IMG/VR virus record: IMGVR_UViG_3300021375_000014 | Span: 1-64,000 of that record | DNA from: a virus | Direction: 5' to 3' (one strand) | Length of the DNA: 64,000 bases | Shown here: positions 54,901 to 63,894 of the stretch, piece after piece | How positions within the stretch are numbered: position 1 is the first letter of the stretch | Layout of the letters: every line of letters starts with the position of its first letter | Notes under the pieces: model-generated | Database searches by the model: none | What the model was told of the DNA's origin: nothing | What the model saw: only the letters and a program-made list of their open reading frames with translations | Program-made: the position numbers and the translations under genes

Positions 54901-57900
54901 ACTGCGATTTGGTTCACCTGTATGGATGAACAAGTCATAGTTGTCTTTTGGTATTTCAGTATATCTAGAATTAGATAATGCTGAATTTTCACTGCTTAAT
55001 GTGAAGTTATTAACAAACCCACCTAACTTAGATCCTAATTTGAATTCATAACCGTTTTGTTCGTTTGTAATCGTATCAGTATTAATTCCTTCTACTTTGT
55101 GATATATTCTAATAATACCGTTTAATTCACTTGCATATAGATCAATAATTTCGAATGGCTTAGTAATCATTGACAATAAAAATTCAATGAACGGATATTC
55201 ACTGCTACGTCTCCACGCTTGTTCGATTGGCGAGCCGTCTCCGAATTCCCAGTCCTGATCCATCTTTGCAGTATCATCAGCCGATAATTGAGAATTGAAA
55301 AATAAATCATTGACATTTTTTAAATTACCAAAGTTGTCTATTGGAATTGGCCATGTTGTAGAATAAGTTGTTTTTAAATCATTCCAGAATTCTAGTTCAG
55401 TGTAACGTGCTGGATTAGTTTCAAAGCCATCGGGTATAGTACTATATCCAACCGTGACCCAGGGTTCTAATAATGGCATGTCTGTGCCGTAAGCATATTG
55501 GAATATACCTCTCCAATATCCAGGAGAAAGATCGTTGCTCACACGATAATTCCAAGTCTTATAGTCAACAACATCAAAATCAGTGTTATAAAGATTGTCG
55601 ATATTATTTCTCAGCATCCATTTCTTAAAAAATGGATACATTGTAAACTTCTTTTCATTTAATGAATATTCAGTAGTACTGTCTCTGTACATACCATATT
55701 TTGTATTACCGAGAGTTGTATTTTTAGTATTTTGTTCTATACGATTATAAACTAATTTCTCAAACAATAATAAAATAGAATCTGTTCTATCGCCCCAACA
55801 TAATGTTTTAGAGCCATCGTGTCCTACTATCATTGTTTGTGGGGTATTAAATTCTTGATCAATAATATATCTAGGCTTATAAACAGCAGATATACCAAGT
55901 TTTGCCGCGCTAGGTGGAATAAATGTTTCTTGTATTAATTTAAAATATCTAACTTCAATAACATCTCCATCTGAAATTACAGTATCACCAAATGAAATTT
56001 CAACACCGTTAATTAAATTAACATCAGTATTAAGTACTCCGTTGACATATACTGATATATTATTTTCGTCTACTATTTCAGTGGATATACTTGCAGGTAT
56101 AAATTGCGTTGTTGATCCTGGAACAACTGGATCAATGTTCGCAGTTATATAATGTGTTGGAAAACTACCATAATTTATCATACGACTACCAGTAAACACA
56201 CTAATGTTTTCTCTCTTGACTAGCGCAATTGCTGCAATTGCTTCTTCAAGAATAAAATCATCAGATTTAGATGTACTTGCAGCATCAGATAGAATATTCT
56301 GTATCGTTGTTATTAATTTATTTTTATAATTATTATACGACACTGAAAGATATTCAACCGCAGCAAATGGATTATAATCGTCCCGAGTTATTGAAAAATA
56401 AGCATTCTTAATATCAATACTATTGCGAACCATAACAGAGCCATACTTATTATTGCGCATTTTATCTGTGTTGTCGCCAATATTACGATAATTATTCACA
56501 GCATTTGGATTTCCTGTTAATCCTATTGTAGTTGATAACTGGCGCAACATATGTTCATAGACTGTAGAAAATGTAAAGTTTCTATTATTATGAAATAAAT
56601 TATCTGGATTATACTCAAGTGATGGATCAACACGTTGCCACGCTCCGTCTCCATCAACAAAAACATTATCTTTTGTCGTGAAATCAACATAAACATAACC
56701 TGTCACCGGCTCAGAAAATGAAATTCTATTAGAATCATAAACATAGTTGCCTATTTGTTTAATACCATCTACATATACATCTATTGTTTCAGAAGATTTT
56801 GGTTCTTGTAATAACTCCAACTGCGTGTGTGTTGCAGATCCATATTCATGTCGTAAATTTCTATAATCAAATTCTGATTTAATATAAAGTTGTTGATATG
56901 ATGTTCCAGATTTAAAACTGGTATTATCCGGCATATCAATATTAAATGTGAATTCACTGGCATAATCACCAGGTGTTAATAATGCACGAATTGATAAGAA
57001 CATATCTATAATACTATCTTCATCTTCTACATAATGAAATATCTTATAATCATTTAGATAATTTAATTCAGCATCATACATTTTAAATGTTGGTACAGAC
57101 CAGGCATCGGCTGCACTACTAATATCACTTAGTTCTAAATTCTTATCAAATTCAATAATTGGTCTTTTTGCTTGTTTAACATAAGGCAAACTATCATCAT
57201 TAATATACATACGAATGTCTTCATAATGATACCATGAATTTCTATCACTCCACCAATTTGTTTTGGTTGCTCTATCAGTATTTTTATCGATTGTTATATA
57301 ATGTGTGTCGTTACTATTTCCTAAATTAAATACAAATTCTTCACCGTCATATAATTCCCAATCAGGTGTACTAGACTGTGAATTGGCTCTGTATTCTATT
57401 AAACTTAGTAATCCGACTGATGTATCAGAAAATCTTAGTGCATAAGGATTAACATCAATATTCCATCTATCATAGATAGTGTCTTTAAGGACAAAAGTTT
57501 GATTATTTTTTAATAATGTAATACGTAGTTCATTTGTATTTACATATGTATCGCCTATGGTGGGCGATATAGGTCTTTGGTCTGTTGCATTAAATGCTGA
57601 AGCGCCGGGATCATCAGAACCAACACGTGCCCATCCTTCAATACTATCCTTTTTCCAATAAACTAGACTTGACTGTTGTATTACAATAGCATAATCACCA
57701 TCTTCACCAAACGAAGAATTAGGCAAATACTCGGCTAATAGATATTCAGAATTACTTTTCAGTACATATGGTTTTTGTTTTATCCAACCTGTTAGTCCTG
57801 CTTCATATTCTTTAAATTCATATAGAGCATATTCACTAGTAAATCCATTATCTATCCAATAATATAATTCCCAATTAATAAACTTATCAATGTCAACTGG

Positions 57901-58251
57901 TAGGTTAATAGTATATACATCCGATTTAAATAATCTTCTGTGATCATTTGTAAGTGCGCCTTTATTATACAGTGAGTTTAATAAATCGTCATAAAATACA
58001 TTGTCTCCTATAGCAGTATTTGAGAATACTGGTTCAAAACCGTAATTGTCTCTTTGAAATAGATGCTCTGGAAATGATACATATGCATCGGTTTCACTAT
58101 ACACGCCACGTTCTTTTCTGCCAATAAACGCTTTAGTTTTTTCTATATTACCCTTAGAAAATGCTCTTTCTAATGTAGAGTCAAAAATTGTTTCCAATTC
58201 TTTATTCTGCAGGTGCACTGGTAAGAGATTATAAATTTTATTATTTGCCAT
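48964..58251 (-). CDS. Giant tail/baseplate structural protein (3095 residues)
   Basis: The N-terminal part (NLLPVHLQNKELETIFDSTLERAF, split over 6-30) matches the opening of large baseplate-associated proteins in marine T4-like phages. Most of the chain is beta-rich with recurring YVNGV or YVDGIK units. Residues about 1900-2255 hold several repeats ending in strand-turn units like TFRDIINQQSSTLTASISSDGRFIITS, comparable to the IN motif of flagellar hook proteins. Follows gp6 by 3 bases; co-transcribed. Likely a large fibre-like or wedge-peripheral component. Confidence 0.75.
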   Translation of the reverse strand: MANNKIYNLLPVHLQNKELETIFDSTLERAFSKGNIEKTKAFIGRKERGVYSETDAYVSFPEHLFQRDNYGFEPVFSNTAIGDNVFYDDLLNSLYNKGALTNDHRRLFKSDVYTINLPVDIDKFINWELYYWIDNGFTSEYALYEFKEYEAGLTGWIKQKPYVLKSNSEYLLAEYLPNSSFGEDGDYAIVIQQSSLVYWKKDSIEGWARVGSDDPGASAFNATDQRPISPTIGDTYVNTNELRITLLKNNQTFVLKDTIYDRWNIDVNPYALRFSDTSVGLLSLIEYRANSQSSTPDWELYDGEEFVFNLGNSNDTHYITIDKNTDRATKTNWWSDRNSWYHYEDIRMYINDDSLPYVKQAKRPIIEFDKNLELSDISSAADAWSVPTFKMYDAELNYLNDYKIFHYVEDEDSIIDMFLSIRALLTPGDYASEFTFNIDMPDNTSFKSGTSYQQLYIKSEFDYRNLRHEYGSATHTQLELLQEPKSSETIDVYVDGIKQIGNYVYDSNRISFSEPVTGYVYVDFTTKDNVFVDGDGAWQRVDPSLEYNPDNLFHNNRNFTFSTVYEHMLRQLSTTIGLTGNPNAVNNYRNIGDNTDKMRNNKYGSVMVRNSIDIKNAYFSITRDDYNPFAAVEYLSVSYNNYKNKLITTIQNILSDAASTSKSDDFILEEAIAAIALVKRENISVFTGSRMINYGSFPTHYITANIDPVVPGSTTQFIPASISTEIVDENNISVYVNGVLNTDVNLINGVEISFGDTVISDGDVIEVRYFKLIQETFIPPSAAKLGISAVYKPRYIIDQEFNTPQTMIVGHDGSKTLCWGDRTDSILLLFEKLVYNRIEQNTKNTTLGNTKYGMYRDSTTEYSLNEKKFTMYPFFKKWMLRNNIDNLYNTDFDVVDYKTWNYRVSNDLSPGYWRGIFQYAYGTDMPLLEPWVTVGYSTIPDGFETNPARYTELEFWNDLKTTYSTTWPIPIDNFGNLKNVNDLFFNSQLSADDTAKMDQDWEFGDGSPIEQAWRRSSEYPFIEFLLSMITKPFEIIDLYASELNGIIRIYHKVEGINTDTITNEQNGYEFKLGSKLGGFVNNFTLSSENSALSNSRYTEIPKDNYDLFIHTGEPNRSESFSAIVIEKVSLDVSYPIYSLSDIQSYRQGDVVYNSSDNRYYKRKIVQPTDKELSTVINFDYNAWTLISQPQVKNYGYRINGYDEFNPQFYSMNWDTTSPAKSWSTLGDEAIINDWQAGSFYTLDSYTVYDGVPYISLSDHTGSAAFNDDLDDYWKRLVSWPRVNQVTATGYKETLPDQIRTHNYGDVLYSLDEIAQLLIGYQDYLNAVGWSFTDTNELGENVDFENLLVKFLDWSAENHDVGEFITLTPILLSGRFSAPYGVASVQRETNKNFYRVLDSAGRQISNTAITFYSDGDAIMWESTIPVYGMKIDIVDVEHAYVVDRVDNYGDIIYDPISHNRNLRMIIDCNRTSDWDGTLSTDGYIVYQNTLIPNFETMVADTKFHRDTIVDQSLSNVNLIKASHIGFTPRAYLSNHLMERESQLEFYKGFISDKGTPGSLNKIVNTNSNFSEVSSNDVWAFKLGEYGNLNRNASVSKNINTALIYRDPFSITYDNQNLFEYKTTRRTTPIKTTGYVDSKDVNYIVRNSTILETTVSENYYEGDLAWIQFDNLRDWDVRKLSEVSEISYIGETEDSQLYIVVTSSIDTTETVYLRIINEEIDPELNGYYNIVDDGTESFDGITVYKYLVFDTDFEPVTVEIDASSQNSIFVPTSENAGVEAISLNSNVQIIEGEVLVIDGNSYTYIEDTISTTDITIGGADATSNPIVTSGEQISIIVYDQNDIIKNTNTLITFSGNSIHATNNVTSNDGDSITINDVALVVEATDNGTIEATSTLTTEDNISSGSELSVQVGSAASSSYVIQDITVTGTVVSPTFDETKSIQINGQTIAFVYSGTTITLTDIVDTINIASADVSAQDIGNVLVLTSSAPSVTIQGQAAIELGLITATPYTETKLGNLAEQINLQDDVTANINVDKLVISTLLPTMTLGGNEFSLFGFPSTTYQSELPPTAASIAQQINDLSIPDVNATVETGKLKIISIGSTLVVSDPLNNGSMVRLGFTSNTITSNMLDNIVDDINSILSLETNLVASIAFVDRLLISGDEFKVIISDVTGNPLDDLGISEGEYLTSGLANSSLLTFRDIINQQSSTLTASISSDGRFIITSPALQLSFAGTSQNLLDKIGFYTEYTSVTSNANFKVMRWKSVRFTPGYNGATFDEFYNDLGLNTASKIWADSYPGLNDWAVLNRTAIGNIEIVNRKANEVDVSNVNRVIVTDGEEHIIHTLYDPLNLKLPGKVMKDIDYVDWNDPAKYDEYLSNDLWLEEHLGEIWWDTTSTRFYRYNDYGDANGNISVEYAMRNWGKIVDGSVVEIKQWVKNNVLPVGITWFNQEKEWDPVKNKEVTTYYYWTSIGTLPRYEKEYSTDEIKMIIETGQIKHKFIPIDNNTIILNYNSRSLNSTITVTTEYSIASNNQGRHDDWELLSRESTKPIMSKYLEDFKNSIADSKIENLKQIIIDYPNLDNDGALLSIDFLLDLSPENLAISVNNEFLELTNFNLNGTELRINNTFNVIVGDVVRVYQVGAISNSWYKNLTNARNNFSTVVNTMLGTVLIETEYPFYKDYIKLNHYIFNSIDWYKHPDYKEITQFEYLSNTRDIDMISMFNSGIRSFGVVNPEYEEVYFGYGSPEEITMVNKINGALNIDFNNIAIPGQTGNANTISQYYTNVINVQVHEFINMLYSYSENKVIKDLFFDMLSYMYTEREHPEWLFKTSYIDLILMNKPLRQYAIYQNDTFDDTIEYVLEAKPYHVKLRNTDRIYPLSETVNADVDSSHHMNLKIDLGGDYSRYDYNTYDGGIAPDDDHPNIADGSYEQGALLRHPYEVTATKGGIDTGLVDSRILESAIVRVDEYDSSIVGGIGTAVIDKRSFIVYDRLGRGHFMHSIDTDTVVAVTNDHGYRNIEIADETKFKHAIANTVYLIIVENAENKLEFMHYNKKDGSVLQINERGLFNGTCLDIQVGDTVHIVSNIETIQFMAEQVDKHII

Positions 58252-58254
58252 TTT

Positions 58255-61200
58255 TTATTCGCCCAATAATTCTGATGCTACTATACTGGATATAATTTTA
58301 ACATCTGAAGATGTTGTTATACTCAAGAATATTTCTGTAGGTTCACTAGTAATACTTAGCAAGTTTGCAAACTCGCTTGTTTGATATTTTGGTGTAATTA
58401 CAACTGAAGAAATATGATTAGGTAATGATGTGTGAATGTAAGATGCTAATTCCGAGAAGTAGAATGTTTCGCCAAAATCCCAATTGTCTATATCAAAGAA
58501 AGTATTAACTGCATTTGCTACTGCAGTTTTTATTTCACTATCGCTATACGATGTGCCTGATTTTTTAACAACTTTGAACACTGTTTGGTTTTCGGGTGCT
58601 GCAAAAGAGCCAAAGAGATATTTAAACTTAACCGGTATATAACTTATATGATCTGATATACTTGCTTTGGAATTAATACCTTTCATGATATTAGTTAGTT
58701 CATAATTATTGGGAGGCAAAGGAACTACATCTGAGAATCCGCCATCTATCCAAGCATTTACTCTTCTGACATAATCTGTACTTAATATATACATATCAAT
58801 GATATTACTTGTACTTGGATCAATTCTCTTATCGATATCAGCATAGTGATCCCATCTGAATGTCATGAATTTATCTTCGACATAACTTCTACCTATAACA
58901 ATTCTATATTGATTGCCAGCATAAATTATTTTATCCTTTTCGGGTGAGTTTACTAGTGTATATTGATTGGCGGGTAGTTCTTCCCATCCTTCGCCAGATC
59001 GTCTTTGCCACTCACCTTCATTAATATCAAGATCATTACTTTCTATATAGAATCTTATTATTGCGGTTTCAGGTATTCTATCTGACTGCGCTTGATTTGT
59101 AGCTACAATTCGATCACTAACACGTTCATATTGAATGCCATCAACATCAGTATATTGTTCTAAAACGATGTGAGAGAATTCAACTTCTGATGTATCTCCC
59201 AATTCAGGATTATCGACATTATCAATATTAGTAAATACTTGCAGCATACCATGTGGATTACGATCAATATCAACACTCGTTAATTTAACTTTTGTATAGT
59301 CAACGTAGCCAGCGGGTGTTAAATATGAATCATATACATATGACTCTACATCCGCATATGCTTGTAGTCTATCAGAACCTTTTGGCGATAGAGTGCGCTC
59401 TACCCGTACTAAGAAATCTGAAATTTCAGCAGTGCCGCCAATACTTCTAATATTAATAATTGAACCTACTCCTGGATCAACTGTCCAGAAAATAATTTTA
59501 TAAGATCCATTATTCTGTATTACTTCACAGTCAGTTAAATTAATTTGATTGTTATTAACATCGGTCAATATTAAATTATTTAAATTAATATTATCTGCTG
59601 GAAAGTTTATTTCGCCGAATGCGAATTGTTTCCAATATACATCATCATCTGGATTATCCGGATCGGTTCCATCTAGATTATGATTTCTTATTGACCAGCC
59701 ACTAGCAGTCATATCTGTAAAAGTAAATTCATAATTAGCGCCGTCAAATGATCTACCGAACTCAGTTTGTACACCAGTATCACCTGATTCTGCGGTGTCT
59801 ATTGTTTTACCAGATGGCAATTCGGATGTGTCTACCCACGCAAAATTATTAGGATATGCAAGATCAAAATATGCATTAGTTAGGTTGCCTTTAAAACCTT
59901 GGTTTTCAAATTCAAGTGGTGTATAGGTACTGGTGTATGTAAAACCGTCAGGAATATTACCACTATCATCAATTGTCACAATCGTAGTTGAATATACATA
60001 TTCATCACTATTTTCTACATCACTATTGTCATCATAATCATTTAGAGTTAATAAGTCACTCAGATTATCTTTATCATAACTAACTGTGTATTCAGGTGTT
60101 TCACCGATAACAGTATCAGATGACGGGGCAACTGGAGCAATTGGATATTCAACGCCTAAAGGTGATATAAGTTTATGTTGCGTACTATTAACGGTATACA
60201 TTTCAGAATTATTAACAAAGTCATGTGTAATAACTGCTCCAGTTGAAGAAAAATCTGCATCAAATGTAACAGTATTATCGCCGGGCACTACTATATTACT
60301 AAGTTGTGCAGTACCTATATTAATTAATTCATCAAGTCCTGACGAACTGTCATTTGCTAGGGTAGTATAATATTTCAAAAATAGTTTATCTCGTTCTGCA
60401 AGACTAGTTTCATTATCTACAACCAATTTGTTATTATTATAAAAGAATTTTACTTGTTTTTTACTATCAAAAACTATTTTCTTACCTGTAAATCTAGCAA
60501 CATATTCTGCTTCATTTTCTCTGACGCCTGGAATATATGTGAATTCTATATATACATCTTTTCCTTCAACTAATGCAACATCATTTACTTCATCGTGTAA
60601 TTTCCATTCCCAAACAGATGTATTACTTTTAGGTACATACTTTATGATAAAGCTCTGAATTGACAAGTCTTCTATTTTATTAATTTTAATATTTTTAATT
60701 TCATCTGCTTCGAAACGTGATCTATATGCACGTACTATTTTTTCAATACTACCAGCAGTTTCGGGTAGAAGATTTTCAATAAAATATGAATCAACTGCTG
60801 ATCCAGCAACGCTACTTTCAATATTTTTAATTTTAGTCCAGGATAATTCTTTTTCATTCGCACTCTGGGTTAAAATATGATCACCAGGATATAGAAATAC
60901 TGTGCCTAATGTGTTCGATGATACTGTATCAATTATACTAGCATTAGTACTACGCACTGTAAAATTCAATGATGGTGTTAATATGGTAGATGCTGGATTA
61001 TACATATTTTCGAAATAATATAGATTCATCAGACTAGGATGCTTTAATACTTCAGTAATTTTGTTTCTAATGAAATTATCAATTTGTCCATTCTGTCGAT
61101 TAAAACTTAGATTCATTGAAATAATATCATCTTCCAAGAATATACTACCATCTGTGCCAGTCGCACTTAGATTACTGTGATTCCCAGTAACATCGTCCAT

Positions 61201-62598
61201 TTCAAAGAAACGGGATTTGCCAGAGAATGTAGTATTAATTGCTTTTGATTTTGATATAACATTTGCACCAAGAGTAAGAGGATATATATTATAATCCTGT
61301 GCGTTTACCATTCTGTCTTGTGCGTAATATGCTCTTGGTGCAATACGTCTAACACTTTCAAATGTTTCAGCGGCATAGTTTTCACTAAAGTCACTTGTTG
61401 TGGTCATTGTTATTGTTAGATCATATGGACGGTCATCACCGCCAATATATGGTATAGTAATTGCAACTTCTGATATATCGTTTGCATTAACCGTGAAATT
61501 TACATTTTCTGTTTGTCTGTACCAAATACGATAATTTCCATATGCAGCATTACCAAATATACCATCGGGAAAATTAATTGCGATACTATTGTCAATATTG
61601 GTAGTAACACTTGCTAGATCGCCACTACCGGTTCTTAATGAATTATATATAGCAGTTTCTCTACTATCATTATCGACTTTTGTTACAGTGGATGTATAAT
61701 TTCTATTGCTATCTGTACGTTGAATCCAAACGTCTGTGTTCGATATATCAATAACATCAATATTTTGTGTTCTATTAGATAATTTCAAATCATATGTATA
61801 ATCATTAAAGTTCATTTCACCGGCTTTTGCATATACAAAAAATCCAGTTCGGTCACTGGCTGGTCCTAGATTATCATTACGATTAATAATTGTGAAGTTT
61901 TTAGAAGATCTGGGTTCTGCTTCGCCAATAATTTCATCTACTATCTCTACTTTAGTAGTTTCGAATTTTCTATTACTGCCAGCAATGGTTGCATTAAAAG
62001 GATAATTAAAACGTTTAACCTGTGGATTTTCATTAATTTCATATATATTATTTTCGATGTTTAGAATATTTAGAGTTGCTATTGGGTCTTGAATTTTAGA
62101 ATTTTTAGAAAACGATGAGTCTAATATTGTTATAAAGTTTTCATACCAATCAGCGTTATTTGCATCATTCCAATTGACTGTGGTATTTGCTAAAGAATTG
62201 CCTTCATTATCTGCTACATCTTGATTTGTGGTGACACTAGTAATTTTCATATAACCACGTGCATTGATAGGCCGAGTTTTAATATAACCTAAATTCTTTG
62301 CCATTCGAAGAATTGATTCACGGCGTTCTGCAGTATCTAAGAAATTTTCACGGGTATTCATATCCAATCTAAAAGATAATGAATGACCTAGATAAGCAAC
62401 CAAGTCTAAGATTGCAATAAACTCAGAACTAGCAATAAAATCATTGAATTTATCAGGGTATGTTTGCTGTACATAAGCAAGTAATGCTTCACGTATTGTA
62501 TCAAAATCATATGCTTTGAGACTAATATTACTATAGGCAGTATAAACTGCACTCCAACTTTCACTGGCGAATAAGTTATCAACTCTTTCTTGGCTCAT
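58255..62598 (-). CDS. 6: Baseplate wedge protein gp6-like, enlarged
   Basis: 1447 residues, more than twice T4 gp6 (660). The N-terminus shows the gp6/baseplate-J pattern: FDTIREALLAYVQQTYPDKF, FIAILDLVAYLGHSLSFRLD and NTRENFLDTAERRESILRMAKN. The C-terminus has the matching J-type end (FKVVKKSGTSYSDSEIKTAV, then WDFGETFYFSELASYIH). The middle about 800 residues are beta-rich insertions. gp6 ties the wedge to the hub. Follows gp25 by 1 base, as in many T4-like genomes. Confidence 0.85.
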   Translation of the reverse strand: MSQERVDNLFASESWSAVYTAYSNISLKAYDFDTIREALLAYVQQTYPDKFNDFIASSEFIAILDLVAYLGHSLSFRLDMNTRENFLDTAERRESILRMAKNLGYIKTRPINARGYMKITSVTTNQDVADNEGNSLANTTVNWNDANNADWYENFITILDSSFSKNSKIQDPIATLNILNIENNIYEINENPQVKRFNYPFNATIAGSNRKFETTKVEIVDEIIGEAEPRSSKNFTIINRNDNLGPASDRTGFFVYAKAGEMNFNDYTYDLKLSNRTQNIDVIDISNTDVWIQRTDSNRNYTSTVTKVDNDSRETAIYNSLRTGSGDLASVTTNIDNSIAINFPDGIFGNAAYGNYRIWYRQTENVNFTVNANDISEVAITIPYIGGDDRPYDLTITMTTTSDFSENYAAETFESVRRIAPRAYYAQDRMVNAQDYNIYPLTLGANVISKSKAINTTFSGKSRFFEMDDVTGNHSNLSATGTDGSIFLEDDIISMNLSFNRQNGQIDNFIRNKITEVLKHPSLMNLYYFENMYNPASTILTPSLNFTVRSTNASIIDTVSSNTLGTVFLYPGDHILTQSANEKELSWTKIKNIESSVAGSAVDSYFIENLLPETAGSIEKIVRAYRSRFEADEIKNIKINKIEDLSIQSFIIKYVPKSNTSVWEWKLHDEVNDVALVEGKDVYIEFTYIPGVRENEAEYVARFTGKKIVFDSKKQVKFFYNNNKLVVDNETSLAERDKLFLKYYTTLANDSSSGLDELINIGTAQLSNIVVPGDNTVTFDADFSSTGAVITHDFVNNSEMYTVNSTQHKLISPLGVEYPIAPVAPSSDTVIGETPEYTVSYDKDNLSDLLTLNDYDDNSDVENSDEYVYSTTIVTIDDSGNIPDGFTYTSTYTPLEFENQGFKGNLTNAYFDLAYPNNFAWVDTSELPSGKTIDTAESGDTGVQTEFGRSFDGANYEFTFTDMTASGWSIRNHNLDGTDPDNPDDDVYWKQFAFGEINFPADNINLNNLILTDVNNNQINLTDCEVIQNNGSYKIIFWTVDPGVGSIINIRSIGGTAEISDFLVRVERTLSPKGSDRLQAYADVESYVYDSYLTPAGYVDYTKVKLTSVDIDRNPHGMLQVFTNIDNVDNPELGDTSEVEFSHIVLEQYTDVDGIQYERVSDRIVATNQAQSDRIPETAIIRFYIESNDLDINEGEWQRRSGEGWEELPANQYTLVNSPEKDKIIYAGNQYRIVIGRSYVEDKFMTFRWDHYADIDKRIDPSTSNIIDMYILSTDYVRRVNAWIDGGFSDVVPLPPNNYELTNIMKGINSKASISDHISYIPVKFKYLFGSFAAPENQTVFKVVKKSGTSYSDSEIKTAVANAVNTFFDIDNWDFGETFYFSELASYIHTSLPNHISSVVITPKYQTSEFANLLSITSEPTEIFLSITTSSDVKIISSIVASELLGE

Positions 62599-62599
62599 T

Positions 62600-62959
62600 T
62601 TATTCTCTTTCTAAATTTACTGTAAGTTCAACTTGTTCACCAGTTGGAATAATAGAAACTGATAATTTTATGTTTAAACTGTGGTCATCGTCTGTTATAT
62701 TAAGAGTGTTAATCATTACTCTAGGATCTTCATCTATTATAGAATTTATATCAATGTCAATCAAATCTTTAATTTCCGGCGTCAATGGTTCAAAAATTAA
62801 ATCATGAATGATACTGCCATATGTTGGCATCATAACACGCTCGCCTTTGCGCGTCATTAAATGATTCATTAAATCTTCAATAATCAAATCTTTGCCATAA
62901 AGATTATGATTTATTGCTTTTTTATTTTTTGTACTAAATCCTGCAAAATTAACTGCCAT
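62600..62959 (-). CDS. 25: Baseplate wedge protein gp25-like
   Basis: 119 residues from the ATG at 62959, with a GAGAG ribosome site; a TTG at 62971 would be the alternative. gp25/lysozyme-like fold: DLIIEDLMNHLMTRKGERVM, then MPTYGSIIHDLIFEPL and the C-terminal strand DHSLNIKLSVSIIPTGEQV. RKGERxMxPxYG is the family signature. gp25 belongs to the wedge and sheath initiation complex with gp6 and gp53. Confidence 0.92.
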   Translation of the reverse strand: MAVNFAGFSTKNKKAINHNLYGKDLIIEDLMNHLMTRKGERVMMPTYGSIIHDLIFEPLTPEIKDLIDIDINSIIDEDPRVMINTLNITDDDHSLNIKLSVSIIPTGEQVELTVNLERE

Positions 62960-62990
62960 TGGTTCTCTCAATTTTTAATATTTCGTTAAG

Positions 62991-63002
62991 AGTATTTATC
63001 AT
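62991..63002 (-). promoter_or_regulatory. T4-type late promoter (ATGATAAATACT)
   Basis: Minus-strand ATGATAAATACT, 31 bases before the gp25 ATG; same 12-mer as at 48936. Likely start of late transcription for gp25, gp6 and the giant protein. Confidence 0.6.
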
Positions 63003-63033
63003 CGTATAAACTACGTATATTTAGAAAAAGTAC

Positions 63034-63062
63034 TTGACAATTAATAATTTTTACTATACTAT
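63034..63062 (+). promoter_or_regulatory. Sigma70-like promoter for clpP operon
   Basis: TTGACA (63034-63039), a 17-base spacer, TACTAT (63057-63062). Back-to-back with the gp25 late promoter. Confidence 0.7.
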
Positions 63063-63084
63063 GAATATAATAGGAGTATTATCG

Positions 63085-63294
63085 ATGACTGATAAAAATA
63101 AAATAATACCACTTAATATTTTTAAGAAAAGTAAAGATCGTGATGTATCATTAATGCAAACAATAACTACAGAAGAAATGTTTCGATTGGAAATAAATGA
63201 ACTTCAGAAAAATTTATATGCAGCCTATGATCGAATTACAGAACTAAATGAAGAAATACGAAAACTTAAATCTACAAAAACAAACAAGGAATAA
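63085..63294 (+). CDS. 69-residue coiled-coil protein
   Basis: ATG at 63085 with AGGAG 8 bases upstream; an in-frame ATG at 63034 lies in the -35 box and is rejected. Long charged helix (TTEEMFRLEINELQKNLYAA, then YDRITELNEEIRKLKS). Ends 3 bases before clpP. A ClpP adaptor role is conceivable only from position. Confidence 0.65.
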   Translation: MTDKNKIIPLNIFKKSKDRDVSLMQTITTEEMFRLEINELQKNLYAAYDRITELNEEIRKLKSTKTNKE

Positions 63295-63297
63295 TTA

Positions 63298-63894
63298 ATG
63301 CCAAATCTAGTACCAATGGTTGTAGACCAATCTGCGAATGGTGAACGAAGTTATGATATCTTTTCACGGCTTCTTAAGGAACGTGTACTGTTTTTAACAG
63401 GAGAAGTCAATGACTATCAAGCAGATTTACTTTGTGCACAATTTCTATTTTTAGAAAGCGAAAATCCAGAAAAAGATATTCACTTTTACATCAACTCTCC
63501 TGGCGGAGTAGTGACTGCTGGCATGGCGATTTATGATACTATGCAATTTATTAAGCCAGATGTTAGTACAACGGTCATGGGACAAGCGTGTTCAATGGGA
63601 TCACTATTAGCGACTGCTGGTGCACCAGGAAAAAGATATATTCTGCCTAATGCAAGACATATGATTCATCAACCCAGTGGCGGGGCAGGTGGTCAAGCAA
63701 CTGATATGGAAATTCAAGTTAAAGAAATCTTGAAAATGAAACGTTCACTAACTGAAATTTATGTTAAACATAATAGTTCTGGAAAAACACTTGATGAAAT
63801 GCTGGCAGCAATGGAACGTGATAATTTTATGGATCCACAAGAGGCACTAGCGTATGGTTTGGTAGACCAAGTTATAGAACAACGACCCGTTTAG
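63298..63894 (+). CDS. clpP: ATP-dependent Clp protease proteolytic subunit
   Basis: 198 residues, full ClpP length. Catalytic triad visible: Ser99 in GQACSMGS, His124 in HMIHQP, Asp175 in MERDNF; oxyanion SPGG loop at 67-70. ClpP forms a tetradecameric barrel fed by ClpA/X-type ATPases; no such ATPase is in this window, so it may use the host partner or a distant phage one. Its stop overlaps the stop of a converging gene. Confidence 0.95.
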   Translation: MPNLVPMVVDQSANGERSYDIFSRLLKERVLFLTGEVNDYQADLLCAQFLFLESENPEKDIHFYINSPGGVVTAGMAIYDTMQFIKPDVSTTVMGQACSMGSLLATAGAPGKRYILPNARHMIHQPSGGAGGQATDMEIQVKEILKMKRSLTEIYVKHNSSGKTLDEMLAAMERDNFMDPQEALAYGLVDQVIEQRPV

